DNA of 64,000 nt from a virus. The translations under genes and the position numbers were made by a program. A model generated the notes under the pieces. The model worked only from the letters and a program-made list of their open reading frames with translations. It was not told where the DNA came from and did not search any database. The stretch's first letter is position 1. Each line of letters opens with the position of its first letter. The stretch is taken from positions 1 to 64,000 of the IMG/VR virus record IMGVR_UViG_3300035183_000373; one strand, written 5' to 3'. Shown piece by piece: positions 55,257 through 63,070 of the stretch.

Positions 55257-55514
55257 TCAAATAATTTTACTTATTTTATTATATCCATAAATATTAAAAT
55301 ATATGCATCCAGTATCATTAAAATATTCATTTAATCTATTTGCATTATTTCCATCACCATTTCCATATCCATTACAAAACATATTTCCATTACCAAAACC
55401 ATTGCCTTCCCAATTATTGCAATCTTTATCTCCATATCCATTACCATTAGGATAGTAAAAATAAATTTTATCAATAAAATTGTCAAAAGATATTATTTCT
55501 ATATTTTTATTCAT
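55257..55514 (-). CDS. GNG-array protein 3
   Basis: 85 aa from ATG 55514; the frame can extend to a GTG at 55523, but alignment with protein 2 (MNKNIEIISFDNF) favours the ATG. It has YYPNGNGYGD, EGNGFGNGN and NGYGNGDGN repeats and the RLNEYFNDTGC tail of protein 2. Clearly a recent duplicate pair. Confidence 0.78.
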   Translation of the reverse strand: MNKNIEIISFDNFIDKIYFYYPNGNGYGDKDCNNWEGNGFGNGNMFCNGYGNGDGNNANRLNEYFNDTGCIYFNIYGYNKISKII

Positions 55515-55537
55515 GGCATTCACTATATAAAGTAATT

Positions 55538-55780
55538 TTAATAGCCATTACCATAACCATCACCATATTCATATCCATCACCATATCCATCTCCATAACA
55601 ATCACCATATACATAACCATCACCATATCCACAACCATCACCATAACCATATCCGTTACCATATCCATAACCATATCCGTAATCATCTCCATATGCATTT
55701 CCGAAACCATTACTTTTATTATAATTTTGATACCAGTTACTATCAGGATAGTATGGCTCTTCAAATAAAATTATATTCAT
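55538..55780 (-). CDS. GNG-array protein 4
   Basis: 80 aa. Consensus start MNIILFEEPYYPD, then almost pure alternation from residue 24 on (YGYGYGNGYGYGDGCGYGDG). The ATG overlaps the stop of protein 5 (ATGA). The other-frame Met/Asp-rich reading is a shadow. Confidence 0.85.
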   Translation of the reverse strand: MNIILFEEPYYPDSNWYQNYNKSNGFGNAYGDDYGYGYGYGNGYGYGDGCGYGDGYVYGDCYGDGYGDGYEYGDGYGNGY

Positions 55781-55989
55781 AATAATTCTTCTAATTGATT
55801 GATATTCCTATATCTAATTATTATACCTCTACCTGAACCATCTCTCCATGTATATCCACTACCTAAACCATTACCATCGTAATTTGATTGATAATACTCT
55901 AATTGTATTCCCGTACCATTTTTATAAGGTTTAATTTTTAAATCAGAAATCTGATAAACTATGTTCGATTTCTGAATAGTAGTATCCAT
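55777..55989 (-). CDS. GNG-array protein 5
   Basis: 70 aa from ATG 55989, chosen because AAGGA lies 7 bases upstream. A longer frame reads into the previous gene's repeats. It has NGTGIQLEYYQSN, DGNGLGSGYTW and DGSGRGIIIRY. A less repetitive member with no LFE. Confidence 0.65.
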   Translation of the reverse strand: MDTTIQKSNIVYQISDLKIKPYKNGTGIQLEYYQSNYDGNGLGSGYTWRDGSGRGIIIRYRNINQLEELL

Positions 55990-56200
55990 ATCCATTTCCT
56001 TTATTATATTTATTATTGATATTATAATTACCATCATAATTACTATAATCATCAAGAAATCCATATCCATTACCATAGCCAGTTCCAAATCCATTACCAT
56101 AAAAATCTCCATCTCCGAATCCAGAAAAATATGATTGTATTGTATAATTAATCAATACTGGAGAATAATATGGTAAGTATTCAAAAAGTAATATATTCAT
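55943..56200 (-). CDS. GNG-array protein 6
   Basis: 85 aa from the ATG that gives MNILLFEYLPYYSP. The open frame continues to a GTG at 56233. Repeats GFGDGDFYGNGFGTGYGNGYG and KGNGYGYYY. The 3' end overlaps protein 5 by 47 bases, the largest overlap in the array. Confidence 0.72.
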   Translation of the reverse strand: MNILLFEYLPYYSPVLINYTIQSYFSGFGDGDFYGNGFGTGYGNGYGFLDDYSNYDGNYNINNKYNKGNGYGYYYSEIEHSLSDF

Positions 56201-56210
56201 AAACATATAA

Positions 56211-56462
56211 TTATTTATTTCCGTAATTATCACCGTATTCTAATGAACAAGAAAATTCAAATCCATTTCCTCTTCCGTAACCGTCATTAAATGTATATAT
56301 TAAACCTCCACCTGTACCATTACCATTATGATAACCAATGTTATCACCACAACCCCATCCGTTAATAAGTTTTCTATCATTAACTATAAATGTATTATAT
56401 TTTATAATTGGTGTTAAAATACCAACTATATCTTCAAATAATATAATATTACCTATTTTCAT
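56211..56462 (-). CDS. GNG-array protein 7
   Basis: 83 aa. Start MKIGNIILFEDIVG. NGWGCGDNIGYHNGNGTGGG is followed by DGYGRGNGFEFSCSLEYGD and a YGNK end, a C-terminal pattern shared with proteins 12 and 22. Confidence 0.8.
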   Translation of the reverse strand: MKIGNIILFEDIVGILTPIIKYNTFIVNDRKLINGWGCGDNIGYHNGNGTGGGLIYTFNDGYGRGNGFEFSCSLEYGDNYGNK

Positions 56463-56464
56463 AA

Positions 56465-56695
56465 TTAAAAATTAGCAAACTTAGTAATATAAACATTGCT
56501 TCCATTGCCAAACGTATTACTATATATTCCATATCCATTTCCATATCCATTTCCATTACCGTTACCGACATATAATCCGTCGCCGTATTCTTCGCATCCT
56601 TCAATGTAATTATTAAATTCACCATTTCCAAATCCATCAGTATAATTAGATGGTATTGAATATCTATTAGTATATTCAAATAAAATAATATTCAT
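56465..56695 (-). CDS. GNG-array protein 8
   Basis: 76 aa. MNIILFEYTNRYSIPSNYTDG start, nearly the same as proteins 10 and 13-15. Core YVGNGNGNGYGNGYG, end FGNGSNVYITKFANF. Confidence 0.85.
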   Translation of the reverse strand: MNIILFEYTNRYSIPSNYTDGFGNGEFNNYIEGCEEYGDGLYVGNGNGNGYGNGYGIYSNTFGNGSNVYITKFANF

Positions 56696-56705
56696 AATTT
56701 TTATA

Positions 56706-56948
56706 TTAAATATTTATGTCTTCACTATCATATACGAATACGTATCCATATCCATCCCCATCTCCATATCCATTACCATTATGCATATACCCATTTCCAT
56801 ATCCGTTACCAAATTTAGTATTATACATATACCCATACCCATACCCATTACCAGTTCTATATCCATATTGATACTCATAACCACATCCATATCCACGTAT
56901 GGAATTAACTGTGTGTTCTTTATTATATTCAAATAAAATAATATTCAT
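56706..56948 (-). CDS. GNG-array protein 9
   Basis: 80 aa. MNIILFEYNKEHTVNS start. Long alternation (YGCGYEYQYGYRTGNGYGYG, FGNGYGNGY, NGNGYGDGDGYGY). Acidic C-terminus (YDSEDINI). The other-frame Met/Asp reading is a shadow. Confidence 0.85.
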   Translation of the reverse strand: MNIILFEYNKEHTVNSIRGYGCGYEYQYGYRTGNGYGYGYMYNTKFGNGYGNGYMHNGNGYGDGDGYGYVFVYDSEDINI

Positions 56949-57011
56949 AATTTTTTATACAAATAATTATTATATTCTTATTTATTATTGTGTTATATTA
57001 TAATTTATAAA

Positions 57012-57233
57012 TTAATAATAGTGTGATAATTCATATCCGTACCCATATCCATTTCCATTATTGTTGTGACTATACCCATCACCATACAAATTACCAAACT
57101 TATTTTTATATCCATTTCCACATCCATTACCATATTTATTGGTATAACCATTTAAATTACCATTACCACTACCACTAATATAATTAGATGAAATTGAATA
57201 TCTATTAGTATATTCAAATAAAATAATATTCAT
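57012..57233 (-). CDS. GNG-array protein 10
   Basis: 73 aa from ATG 57233, which overlaps the stop of protein 11 as ATGA; a longer frame begins at 57245. Start MNIILFEYTNRYSISSNYISG, then GNGNLNGYTNKYGNGCGNGY, KFGNLYGDGY and GNGYGYGYELSHYY. Near-duplicate of protein 8 at the N-terminus. Confidence 0.8.
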   Translation of the reverse strand: MNIILFEYTNRYSISSNYISGSGNGNLNGYTNKYGNGCGNGYKNKFGNLYGDGYSHNNNGNGYGYGYELSHYY

Positions 57234-57442
57234 AACATTATACATTCTCTGTTACCATAATTATTAACATATAAAATATTCATTATACCATATCCGTATC
57301 CATTACCATTATAACCGCCATTAAAATCACCATCTCCGTATCCATTTCCTTTATTATTTTCCATAGAACTACATCCATTTCCATTTATAACAGTAATATA
57401 AGTATTTATGTATTCAATATAATCAAATAAAATTGTATTCAT
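57230..57442 (-). CDS. GNG-array protein 11
   Basis: 70 aa. MNTILFDYIEYINTY start (LFD variant). NGNGCSSMENNKGNGYGDGDFNGGYNGNGYGYG core and a divergent end. ATGA overlaps with both neighbours. Confidence 0.8.
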   Translation of the reverse strand: MNTILFDYIEYINTYITVINGNGCSSMENNKGNGYGDGDFNGGYNGNGYGYGIMNILYVNNYGNRECIML

Positions 57443-57672
57443 TGTTTATTGCCATTAAAATCACCATATTGTAAATAAACTGAATAAGAAAATCCATTTC
57501 CTCTACCATTGCCATCATTTTGAGAGTAAGTATCTCCACCACCACATCCACATCCATTATACCATCCTGTTAAACATCCAAATCCTTCTCCATTCATAAG
57601 GCTATATTCCCAATAAATACCATATCCATTTGGATACGTACTTATATCAAATAAACATATGTCTATTACCAT
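57439..57672 (-). CDS. GNG-array protein 12
   Basis: 77 aa. MVIDICLFDISTYPNG start, then YNGCGCGGGD, DGNGRGNGFSYSVYLQYGDF and a NGNKQ end. Sister of protein 7 in the C-terminal half. Confidence 0.8.
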   Translation of the reverse strand: MVIDICLFDISTYPNGYGIYWEYSLMNGEGFGCLTGWYNGCGCGGGDTYSQNDGNGRGNGFSYSVYLQYGDFNGNKQ

Positions 57673-57722
57673 ATTACATAACTATTTATAAATTTATAAA
57701 AATATAATGCATCATATTCATA

Positions 57723-57782
57723 CTAACATATATTAGACAGAATTAAATGTATATTGGTATATTTAAATAAAATAATATTCAC
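57723..57782 (-). pseudogene. Decayed GNG-family remnant
   Basis: A 19-codon GTG-initiated remnant reads VNIILFKYTNIHLILSNIC and stops. It matches MNIILFEYTNRY... of proteins 8 and 10 but has lost the ATG, the E of LFE and all glycine repeats. It lies in a 146-base gap between proteins 12 and 13. Confidence 0.7.
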
Positions 57783-57818
57783 AATTTTTATAATAATTAT
57801 TTATATTATTATTCGTTT

Positions 57819-58031
57819 TTATATACCAAATCTATATCTATATTCATTACTATGTCCATATCCATACACATGTCCATCTCCATATCCATGTCCAAGTCCA
57901 TATCCATAACCATGTCCATACCCATGTCCATATCCATGTCCGTATCCATATCCATGTCCATGTCCATACCCATTAAGACGTGTGAATGTAAATAAATGTC
58001 TATTAGTATATTCAAATAAAAGGATATTCAT
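57819..58031 (-). CDS. GNG-array protein 13
   Basis: 70 aa. MNILLFEYTNRHLFTF start and the only His-rich version: (GHGYGYGHGYGHGYG)-type alternation nearly to the end. Could bind metal through the His side, a guess. A minus-strand shadow reads MDMDMD. Confidence 0.82.
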   Translation of the reverse strand: MNILLFEYTNRHLFTFTRLNGYGHGHGYGYGHGYGHGYGHGYGYGLGHGYGDGHVYGYGHSNEYRYRFGI

Positions 58032-58071
58032 AATTTTTCATATCAATAATTATTTATATTATTATTCATTT

Positions 58072-58314
58072 TTATATATTAAATCCATATCCATTACCAT
58101 AACCATCACCATATACATATCCATATCCAAGTCCATATCCATAACCATCACCATAACCATATCCATTACCATAACTATCACCATATCCATATCCATTACC
58201 ATAACCATAACCATCACCATCACCATCTCCATCTCCATTTCCATATCCATCTCCATACCATTCAATGTGATTAATTTGGTATTTATTAGTATATTCAAAT
58301 AAAAGTATATTCAT
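58072..58314 (-). CDS. GNG-array protein 14
   Basis: 80 aa. MNILLFEYTNKYQINHIEWYGDG start. The longest uninterrupted alternation in the array (about 56 residues, Asp/Tyr/Asn between glycines). 82% or so similar to protein 15 by eye, so a recent duplicate. Confidence 0.85.
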   Translation of the reverse strand: MNILLFEYTNKYQINHIEWYGDGYGNGDGDGDGDGYGYGNGYGYGDSYGNGYGYGDGYGYGLGYGYVYGDGYGNGYGFNI

Positions 58315-58350
58315 AATTTTTACAATAAATATTTATATTATTATTCATTT

Positions 58351-58593
58351 TTATATATCAAATCCGTATCCATATCCGTTGCCATCTCCATATCCATTAC
58401 CATATCCATATCCATTACCATTTCCAAATCCATTACCATATCCATCTCCATATCCATTACCACGTTCATCTCTATATCCATTACTACGTCCATCTCCATA
58501 TCCATACCCATGTCCATATCCATACCCATCTCCATACCATTTAATGTAATTAATTTGGTATCTATTAGTATATTCAAATAAAAGTATATTCAT
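58351..58593 (-). CDS. GNG-array protein 15
   Basis: 80 aa. MNILLFEYTNRYQINYIKWYGDG start. The alternation is broken once by RSNGYRDERG. Same C-terminus (GYGFDI) as protein 14 (GYGFNI). Confidence 0.85.
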   Translation of the reverse strand: MNILLFEYTNRYQINYIKWYGDGYGYGHGYGYGDGRSNGYRDERGNGYGDGYGNGFGNGNGYGYGNGYGDGNGYGYGFDI

Positions 58594-58623
58594 AATTTTT
58601 TATATAAAAAAATATGTTTATTA

Positions 58624-58860
58624 TCATATTGTATAATGACTTATAGGTTTAGGATAATAAAGTTGTCCATATCCATATCCACTTCCGTTGCCATCAATTC
58701 CATTATCTCCATACCCATTACCTTTACCATCCCCACTGTACCATACAATAGTAGAACCGCATCCAATACCATTTCCTTCACAAATATAATATAAATAACT
58801 AATACCTCTACCATTTAAATGCTGGAAATCGTTTTTTAAAAAAATAGAATAATTTTTCAT
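58624..58860 (-). CDS. GNG-array protein 16
   Basis: 78 aa. MKNYSIFLKNDFQHLNG start (no LFE). EGNGIGCGSTIVWYSGDGKGNGYGDNG, then DGNGSGYGYG. Divergent member. Confidence 0.78.
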   Translation of the reverse strand: MKNYSIFLKNDFQHLNGRGISYLYYICEGNGIGCGSTIVWYSGDGKGNGYGDNGIDGNGSGYGYGQLYYPKPISHYTI

Positions 58861-58885
58861 ATTTATATATTTTATGAATTAATGT

Positions 58886-59089
58886 TTAATACGTAAAATT
58901 TACATTTCCACGCCCATATCCTTTACCATCTCTAAATCCATATAAATTTATACCATTGCCAAACCCATGTCCACTAAAAAGACCGTAACCACATCCAGTA
59001 CCACATCCATTTACCATACCGTAATCAGATGGAATACCATAATAATTTTTATATAAGTCTATAAAGTATTCAAATAAAATGATATTCAT
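58886..59089 (-). CDS. GNG-array protein 17
   Basis: 67 aa. MNIILFEYFIDLYKN start. VNGCGTGCGYG, GHGFGNGINLYGFRDGKGYGRG: the GNGINLYGF phrase recurs in proteins 24 and 25. ATG overlaps the stop of protein 18 (ATGA). Confidence 0.82.
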   Translation of the reverse strand: MNIILFEYFIDLYKNYYGIPSDYGMVNGCGTGCGYGLFSGHGFGNGINLYGFRDGKGYGRGNVNFTY

Positions 59090-59319
59090 TCTATTATATG
59101 AAATTTGTTATTATTATAATTAAGTATATTTCCGTATTCTATACCAAATCCAAATCCATTACCATTATAAAATCCGTAACTAAATTTATCATTACATCCA
59201 TTACCGAGTACATAATAATTATCTTGAATACCTATACCAGATTTATAATTATTTAAAATATCACAAAAATTTGTAATCTTTTTTATATAAGTATTATTTT
59301 TTATTGTTTTTTTATTCAT
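59086..59319 (-). CDS. GNG-array protein 18
   Basis: 77 aa from ATG 59319; the open frame extends to a TTG at 59349, which is unlikely to be used. MNKKTIKNNTYIKKITNF start and a weak repeat core (LGNGCNDKFSYGFYNGNGFGFG). Confidence 0.7.
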   Translation of the reverse strand: MNKKTIKNNTYIKKITNFCDILNNYKSGIGIQDNYYVLGNGCNDKFSYGFYNGNGFGFGIEYGNILNYNNNKFHIIE

Positions 59320-59569
59320 AATATTTTCTATACTGTAATTCAATACCAAAATTATATTCAGATTCTATTCTTTTACCATAATGTAATCCATAAACACCAA
59401 ACCCATTACCATAACCATTTCCATTGATAAATCCAAATTCGTAATCGTACATTCCATTACCATTTCCTGATTGATAGTTATTAGAAATTACTTCTAATGT
59501 ATAATCATTAGTATTAATTCTTCTTCCTAAAACTATTCTGATATGTTCAAATAATATATATGATTTCAT
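59312..59569 (-). CDS. GNG-array protein 19
   Basis: 85 aa. MKSYILFEHIRIVLG start, shared with protein 20 (MKSYLLFEHISII). Core SGNGNGMYDYEFGFINGNGYGNGFGVYG. ATGA overlap with the next gene's end. Confidence 0.8.
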   Translation of the reverse strand: MKSYILFEHIRIVLGRRINTNDYTLEVISNNYQSGNGNGMYDYEFGFINGNGYGNGFGVYGLHYGKRIESEYNFGIELQYRKYYE

Positions 59570-59760
59570 ATAGAATTATTATTTATCATTTCTATTCGTT
59601 TATTTTCTATAGTAGTTATCATATTCTCCAGTAAGTCATTCAATAATTTTTCATCAACTTTACATGAGATACGAATATCTACTGTTGTATTTTGTTGACT
59701 AGATACAAAAACTATTTTATATACTCTATTATTAAATTTTTTATGTATAATATTTAACAT
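59566..59760 (-). CDS. Non-glycine-rich protein inside the GNG array
   Basis: 64 aa with no glycine repeats. MLNIIHKKFNNRVYKIVFVSS, TTVDIRISCKVDEKLLNDLLENM and a charged helical end suggest a small alpha/beta protein. It is coupled by ATGA (59569/59566) and a 7-base overlap to flanking GNG genes. It might be an accessory factor for the family. No family recognised. Confidence 0.6.
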   Translation of the reverse strand: MLNIIHKKFNNRVYKIVFVSSQQNTTVDIRISCKVDEKLLNDLLENMITTIENKRIEMINNNSI

Positions 59761-59984
59761 TTTTTATTTCCTTTCTTATCTACATAGATATAATAATTAT
59801 AGTCATAATTATTATATTTAAATTGATTTGCAAATCCATCTCCATGCCCATTACCATCATAACATCCATTGTATCCATTACCTCCCAACAATGGAAAAAG
59901 ATTACCTCTACCAAAACGATAATTATCAGTAACTATTTCATTTGCAATTATACTAATATGTTCAAATAACAAATACGATTTCAT
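59754..59984 (-). CDS. GNG-array protein 20
   Basis: 76 aa. MKSYLLFEHISIIANE start. FGRGNLFPLLGGNGYNG, YDGNGHGDGF, then a Tyr/Asn-rich part and a C-terminal GNKKC. Confidence 0.78.
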   Translation of the reverse strand: MKSYLLFEHISIIANEIVTDNYRFGRGNLFPLLGGNGYNGCYDGNGHGDGFANQFKYNNYDYNYYIYVDKKGNKKC

Positions 59985-60193
59985 CTTTTTATCTCTTTTT
60001 TGTAATCAATACTAATACCGCAGCCATTATTAGACATATTTTTCATTAATCTTATTCCAGAGTCTATCCCATAGACACCGTATCCGTTACCATAACCAGT
60101 ACCACTATAATTTCCATAGTAATACCTATTCCCACATCCATATCCACTATCTAAGAAAACGGTATCTATTGTATTTATCGTCTCAATTTTCAT
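59981..60193 (-). CDS. GNG-array protein 21
   Basis: 70 aa. MKIETINTIDTVFLD start, then SGYGCGNRYYYGNYSGTGYGNGYGVYG. It stands just downstream of a TTGACA promoter and has a good RBS (TAGGAG). First gene of a likely sub-transcript of the array. Confidence 0.78.
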   Translation of the reverse strand: MKIETINTIDTVFLDSGYGCGNRYYYGNYSGTGYGNGYGVYGIDSGIRLMKNMSNNGCGISIDYKKEIKR

Positions 60194-60210
60194 TAGTATA
60201 CTCCTAGTAA

Positions 60211-60239
60211 AAGATACAAAATAAAATATCTGCTGTCAA
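60211..60239 (-). promoter_or_regulatory. Sigma70-like promoter inside the GNG array
   Basis: Minus strand TTGACA - 17 bp - TATCTT, 18 bases upstream of ATG 60193 in the largest gap of the array (164 bases). It would transcribe proteins 21 down to 1. Confidence 0.5.
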
Positions 60240-60357
60240 TAGTTTTTTAAATTAATTATTTTTAATATTGTATAGAGAATAGAGATAAATAACTCTTAGA
60301 CATAGGTTTAAATAGGATTAAATTCTATCAGGATTTACTCTACAAGGAAGATTTTTA

Positions 60358-60627
60358 TTAAAAGTAGAATGTGGAAGAAAGTGAGAGGTTTATTTTATTT
60401 CCTTCTTTATTGCTATATTGAGTTTCTATAGATAATGTATCTCCATTACCTCTACCATCTCCATCGGGGAATCCGTACATATATCCGCATCCAAATCCGT
60501 TAATATTTGCGCAGAAAGAATTTTCATCAAAAAAGTATATAGTATTATCTTTTATGTACATAACGGATTTTGATTCAACATTATCAAATAATGTTATATT
60601 ACATTTATTTTTTCTTAGTATTTCCAT
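60358..60627 (-). CDS. GNG-array protein 22
   Basis: 89 aa. CNITLFDNVESKSV near the start (LFD variant). INGFGCGYMYGFPDGDGRGNGDTL and QYSNKEGNKINLS. Related to proteins 7 and 12 through 'DG.GRGNG'. Overlaps protein 23 by 13 bases. Confidence 0.78.
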   Translation of the reverse strand: MEILRKNKCNITLFDNVESKSVMYIKDNTIYFFDENSFCANINGFGCGYMYGFPDGDGRGNGDTLSIETQYSNKEGNKINLSLSSTFYF

Positions 60628-60851
60628 ATGGTATAGATACTATCACCATTTCCACGTATCGGTGTATTAACTTGTTTATTACCATCTATATCACCATAAT
60701 CTAAGCTACCATTACCACTACCATGCCCATTCATAAATCCATAAACATCTCCGTCTCCAAATCCATTCATATAGTTATCAAATACATTTAATAATTTAGG
60801 GTTAAATTCATCAAATATTTCTATATTTTTATATTCATTATTTGTTTCCAT
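60615..60851 (-). CDS. GNG-array protein 23
   Basis: 78 aa. ENKNIEIFDEFNPKLL-like start (METNNEYKNIEIFDEF). NGFGDGDVYGFMNGHGSGNG, DIDGNKQVNTPIRGNGD. Moderate repeat content. Confidence 0.78.
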   Translation of the reverse strand: METNNEYKNIEIFDEFNPKLLNVFDNYMNGFGDGDVYGFMNGHGSGNGSLDYGDIDGNKQVNTPIRGNGDSIYTIWKY

Positions 60852-61038
60852 TCATAAATCCATATAAATTTATACCGTTACCATATCCGTTACCATATTT
60901 AATTTTATGGTTACAACCGCAGCCGCATCCATTACCAAGTCCATTTCCGTATTTATATTCATATCCATTTCCAAATCCATTCGTATATTTATGATAAAAT
61001 AAATGTTCTAATTGTTTGAATATTTTTATATTTTTCAT
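60838..61038 (-). CDS. GNG-array protein 24
   Basis: 66 aa. MKNIKIFKQLEHLFY start. NGFGNGYEYKYGNGLGNGCGCGC and YGNGYGNGINLYGFMNGNK end, shared with protein 25. Confidence 0.82.
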   Translation of the reverse strand: MKNIKIFKQLEHLFYHKYTNGFGNGYEYKYGNGLGNGCGCGCNHKIKYGNGYGNGINLYGFMNGNK

Positions 61039-61044
61039 AGTATT

Positions 61045-61245
61045 TTATATAGTATAGACATTATCTTCATGTGTTAATTGTTTATTGCCATTCATAAACC
61101 CATATAAATTTATACCATTACCGTATCCGTTACCGTCTATAAATCCATAACCACATCCAGTACCAGCTCCACTTCTATAAATGTTAATTATAGTTAATAT
61201 ATTAAATGTACGTTCTAATTGTTCAAATAACGCTATATTTTTCAT
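61045..61245 (-). CDS. GNG-array protein 25
   Basis: 66 aa. MKNIALFEQLERTFN start. SGAGTGCGYGFIDGNGYGNGINLYGFMNGNKQ. Close paralogue of protein 24. Confidence 0.82.
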   Translation of the reverse strand: MKNIALFEQLERTFNILTIINIYRSGAGTGCGYGFIDGNGYGNGINLYGFMNGNKQLTHEDNVYTI

Positions 61246-61248
61246 ATT

Positions 61249-61488
61249 TTATATAAAAGATACACTTAAATTATTTCCATTACCCTTACCATCTCCATTT
61301 ATATCTCCATCACCATATCCATTTCCATACATATTTACACAACTATTTCCATACCCATTATTATATAAATTGATGTATTTATCTACATGTCCATATCCAT
61401 TTCCATTTCCAAATCCAGATAGTCTATTATTTGGAAGTGCTTTACCATTGAAATGCTGCAATTGCTCAAATAATACTATTTTAATCAT
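61249..61488 (-). CDS. GNG-array protein 26
   Basis: 79 aa. MIKIVLFEQLQHFNG start. SGFGNGNGYGHVD, NNGYGNSCVNMYGNGYGDGDINGDGKGNGNN. Overlaps protein 27 by 8 bases. Confidence 0.82.
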   Translation of the reverse strand: MIKIVLFEQLQHFNGKALPNNRLSGFGNGNGYGHVDKYINLYNNGYGNSCVNMYGNGYGDGDINGDGKGNGNNLSVSFI

Positions 61489-61699
61489 ATATATACAATA
61501 TGTTTACAGTTCCATTACCTAGTCCATTAACATACAAACTATTCGCATTGGAATATCCGCAACCATATCCAAATCCATTACCATTACCTATGCCAATATT
61601 CCTACCATCTCCGTATCCATTTACATTTATAGTATTATAAATATTTAAAAAGAATGGAAAATTATCAAAAATATTTATATTTATGTTATGTAAATTCAT
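61481..61699 (-). CDS. GNG-array protein 27
   Basis: 72 aa. NININIFDNFPFF start type. VNGYGDGRNIGIGNGNGFGYGCGY, VNGLGNGTVNILYIYD. Its C-terminus has the same INIIY-like end as protein 29. Confidence 0.8.
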   Translation of the reverse strand: MNLHNININIFDNFPFFLNIYNTINVNGYGDGRNIGIGNGNGFGYGCGYSNANSLYVNGLGNGTVNILYIYD

Positions 61700-61701
61700 A
61701 T

Positions 61702-61922
<221 letters not shown>

Positions 61923-61926
<4 letters not shown>

Positions 61927-62129
61927 TTATTACCATTTTCATCAATATATATTATATTGGTTTTTCCATTACCTATTGAATTAATATATATTAACACTGG
62001 TGAAAAACAATATCCATTGCCATAGCCATCGCCACTACTAAAGCCATAACCCTTACCACAACCATGACCATTGGCATAATCATCAATATTATCAATAATT
62101 GGAAAAATTTTAATATTTTTGTTTTTCAT
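61923..62129 (-). CDS. GNG-array protein 29
   Basis: 68 aa. KNIKIFPIIDNIDDY start. NGHGCGKGYGFSSGDGYGNGY and DENGNK end. The start shares one base with the stop of protein 30 (TAATG). Confidence 0.8.
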
Positions 62130-62362
62130 TATTCTTCAGCAAAAAGTTTAAATTGTGTAGATTTTGGTAATGACCCACTATTTGATATATACCAACACCC
62201 ACACCCAAACCCATTACCATAAAATGTCCCGTATGCTAATACAAAACCATTACCACAACCATCTCCACGTCTACTACCAAAACCATCTTTGTATCCATTA
62301 CCATTGCCATTAAATGGATTCAATATAAATAAATTATAAAATTCTGTAATATTATTGAACAT
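62129..62362 (-). CDS. GNG-array protein 30 (first gene of the array)
   Basis: 77 aa. FNNITEFYNLFIL start. NGNGNGYKDGFGSRRGDGCGNGF, YGNGFGCGCWYIS, and a non-repetitive end (LPKSTQFKLFAEE). First member in transcription order; no clear promoter seen in the 46 bases before it. Confidence 0.75.
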   Translation of the reverse strand: MFNNITEFYNLFILNPFNGNGNGYKDGFGSRRGDGCGNGFVLAYGTFYGNGFGCGCWYISNSGSLPKSTQFKLFAEE

Positions 62363-62408
62363 AATATAGCTTTAATTCATATATTTGTTCTTTACTTAAA
62401 TGTATCAG

Positions 62409-62654
62409 TTAAACAAGATGTTTACGTATTTGTCTTAATACTTTAAGGAATTCATTACAGTACAATGCTCCACGCTGATATTCAAGTGCCTCAACAAACC
62501 TTAATTCCTTCTGTAATTTACCACACTCCTGTTTGATTATAGAAAACTCTGAAGACCAACGATTTATTTCATTATTAAGCATTATTTTTACAATGTTTAT
62601 GTCAGTATTTAGTTTAACAGTATGCTTAGTAATATTATCTTTTTTGGTATTCAT
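62409..62654 (-). CDS. Small coiled-coil protein
   Basis: 81 aa. Helical and charged: INIVKIMLNNEINRWSSEFSIIKQECGKLQKELRFVEALEYQRGALYCNEFLKVLRQIRKHL. A coiled coil is likely. It follows a terminator and has a GAGGGA RBS. It may head the transcript into the GNG array. Function unknown. Confidence 0.6.
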   Translation of the reverse strand: MNTKKDNITKHTVKLNTDINIVKIMLNNEINRWSSEFSIIKQECGKLQKELRFVEALEYQRGALYCNEFLKVLRQIRKHLV

Positions 62655-62701
62655 TTTATCATTCCCTCATGTTTAATTACATAAGTATACTTTAAATAAA
62701 C

Positions 62702-62729
62702 AAAAAAGCCCATAGCTAACAGGGCTTTA
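62702..62729 (-). terminator. Rho-independent terminator
   Basis: On the minus strand AAAGCCCTG...ATGGGCTTTTTTG: 7-bp AAAGCCC/GGGCTTT stem followed by TTTTTTG. It ends the transcript of the 62775-63778 genes. Confidence 0.85.
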
Positions 62730-62774
62730 TTCAGCTTTATTAAATATTCATAAATATATGTATTCTATATTGAT

Positions 62775-63059
62775 TTAGTGTTTTTCAACTGTATTTGGCT
62801 TTTCTGGCTCTAAACTTCTATAAACTCTGCTTCTACCTCCAAGTGAAGCAGTCTTATAAAAGATTCTATATCCTTTTTTAGCATATTCTTCAATCTCTGT
62901 TTCATAAATTTCAGTGTAACCAGCAGACTCTGGTTTTTGTAAAGGCCTATTTGGGGTACGCTCACTAATCGTTGCGTACCTGACACCCATAGATTTTAAT
63001 ATATTAATTGTAATAACTGGATTACACCGTACACAATTAGTAATTACATATTCTTCCAT
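62775..63059 (-). CDS. Small protein with CxxC, unknown
   Basis: 94 aa. MEEYVITNCVRCNPVITINILKSMG contains a CxxC. It continues RYATISERTPNRPLQKPESAG and a basic/aromatic end. No family. Last gene before a strong terminator. Confidence 0.55.
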   Translation of the reverse strand: MEEYVITNCVRCNPVITINILKSMGVRYATISERTPNRPLQKPESAGYTEIYETEIEEYAKKGYRIFYKTASLGGRSRVYRSLEPEKPNTVEKH

Positions 63060-63070
63060 TGTTATATATT

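Noticed and set aside
55507-55764. 85-codon Met/Val-rich frame over GNG protein 4
   Set aside because: Same +1-frame artefact as other repeat shadows.
57982-58302. Plus-strand frame of 106 codons
   Set aside because: Ile/Ser/Thr-rich shadow of the minus-strand glycine repeats (complement of GGN-TAY).
57809-58577. Met/Asp/Val-rich frames (MDMDMVMDMD) overlapping GNG genes
   Set aside because: They are the +1 frame of GGN-TAY/AAY/GAY repeats, have no independent start signal, and run exactly as long as the glycine repeats.
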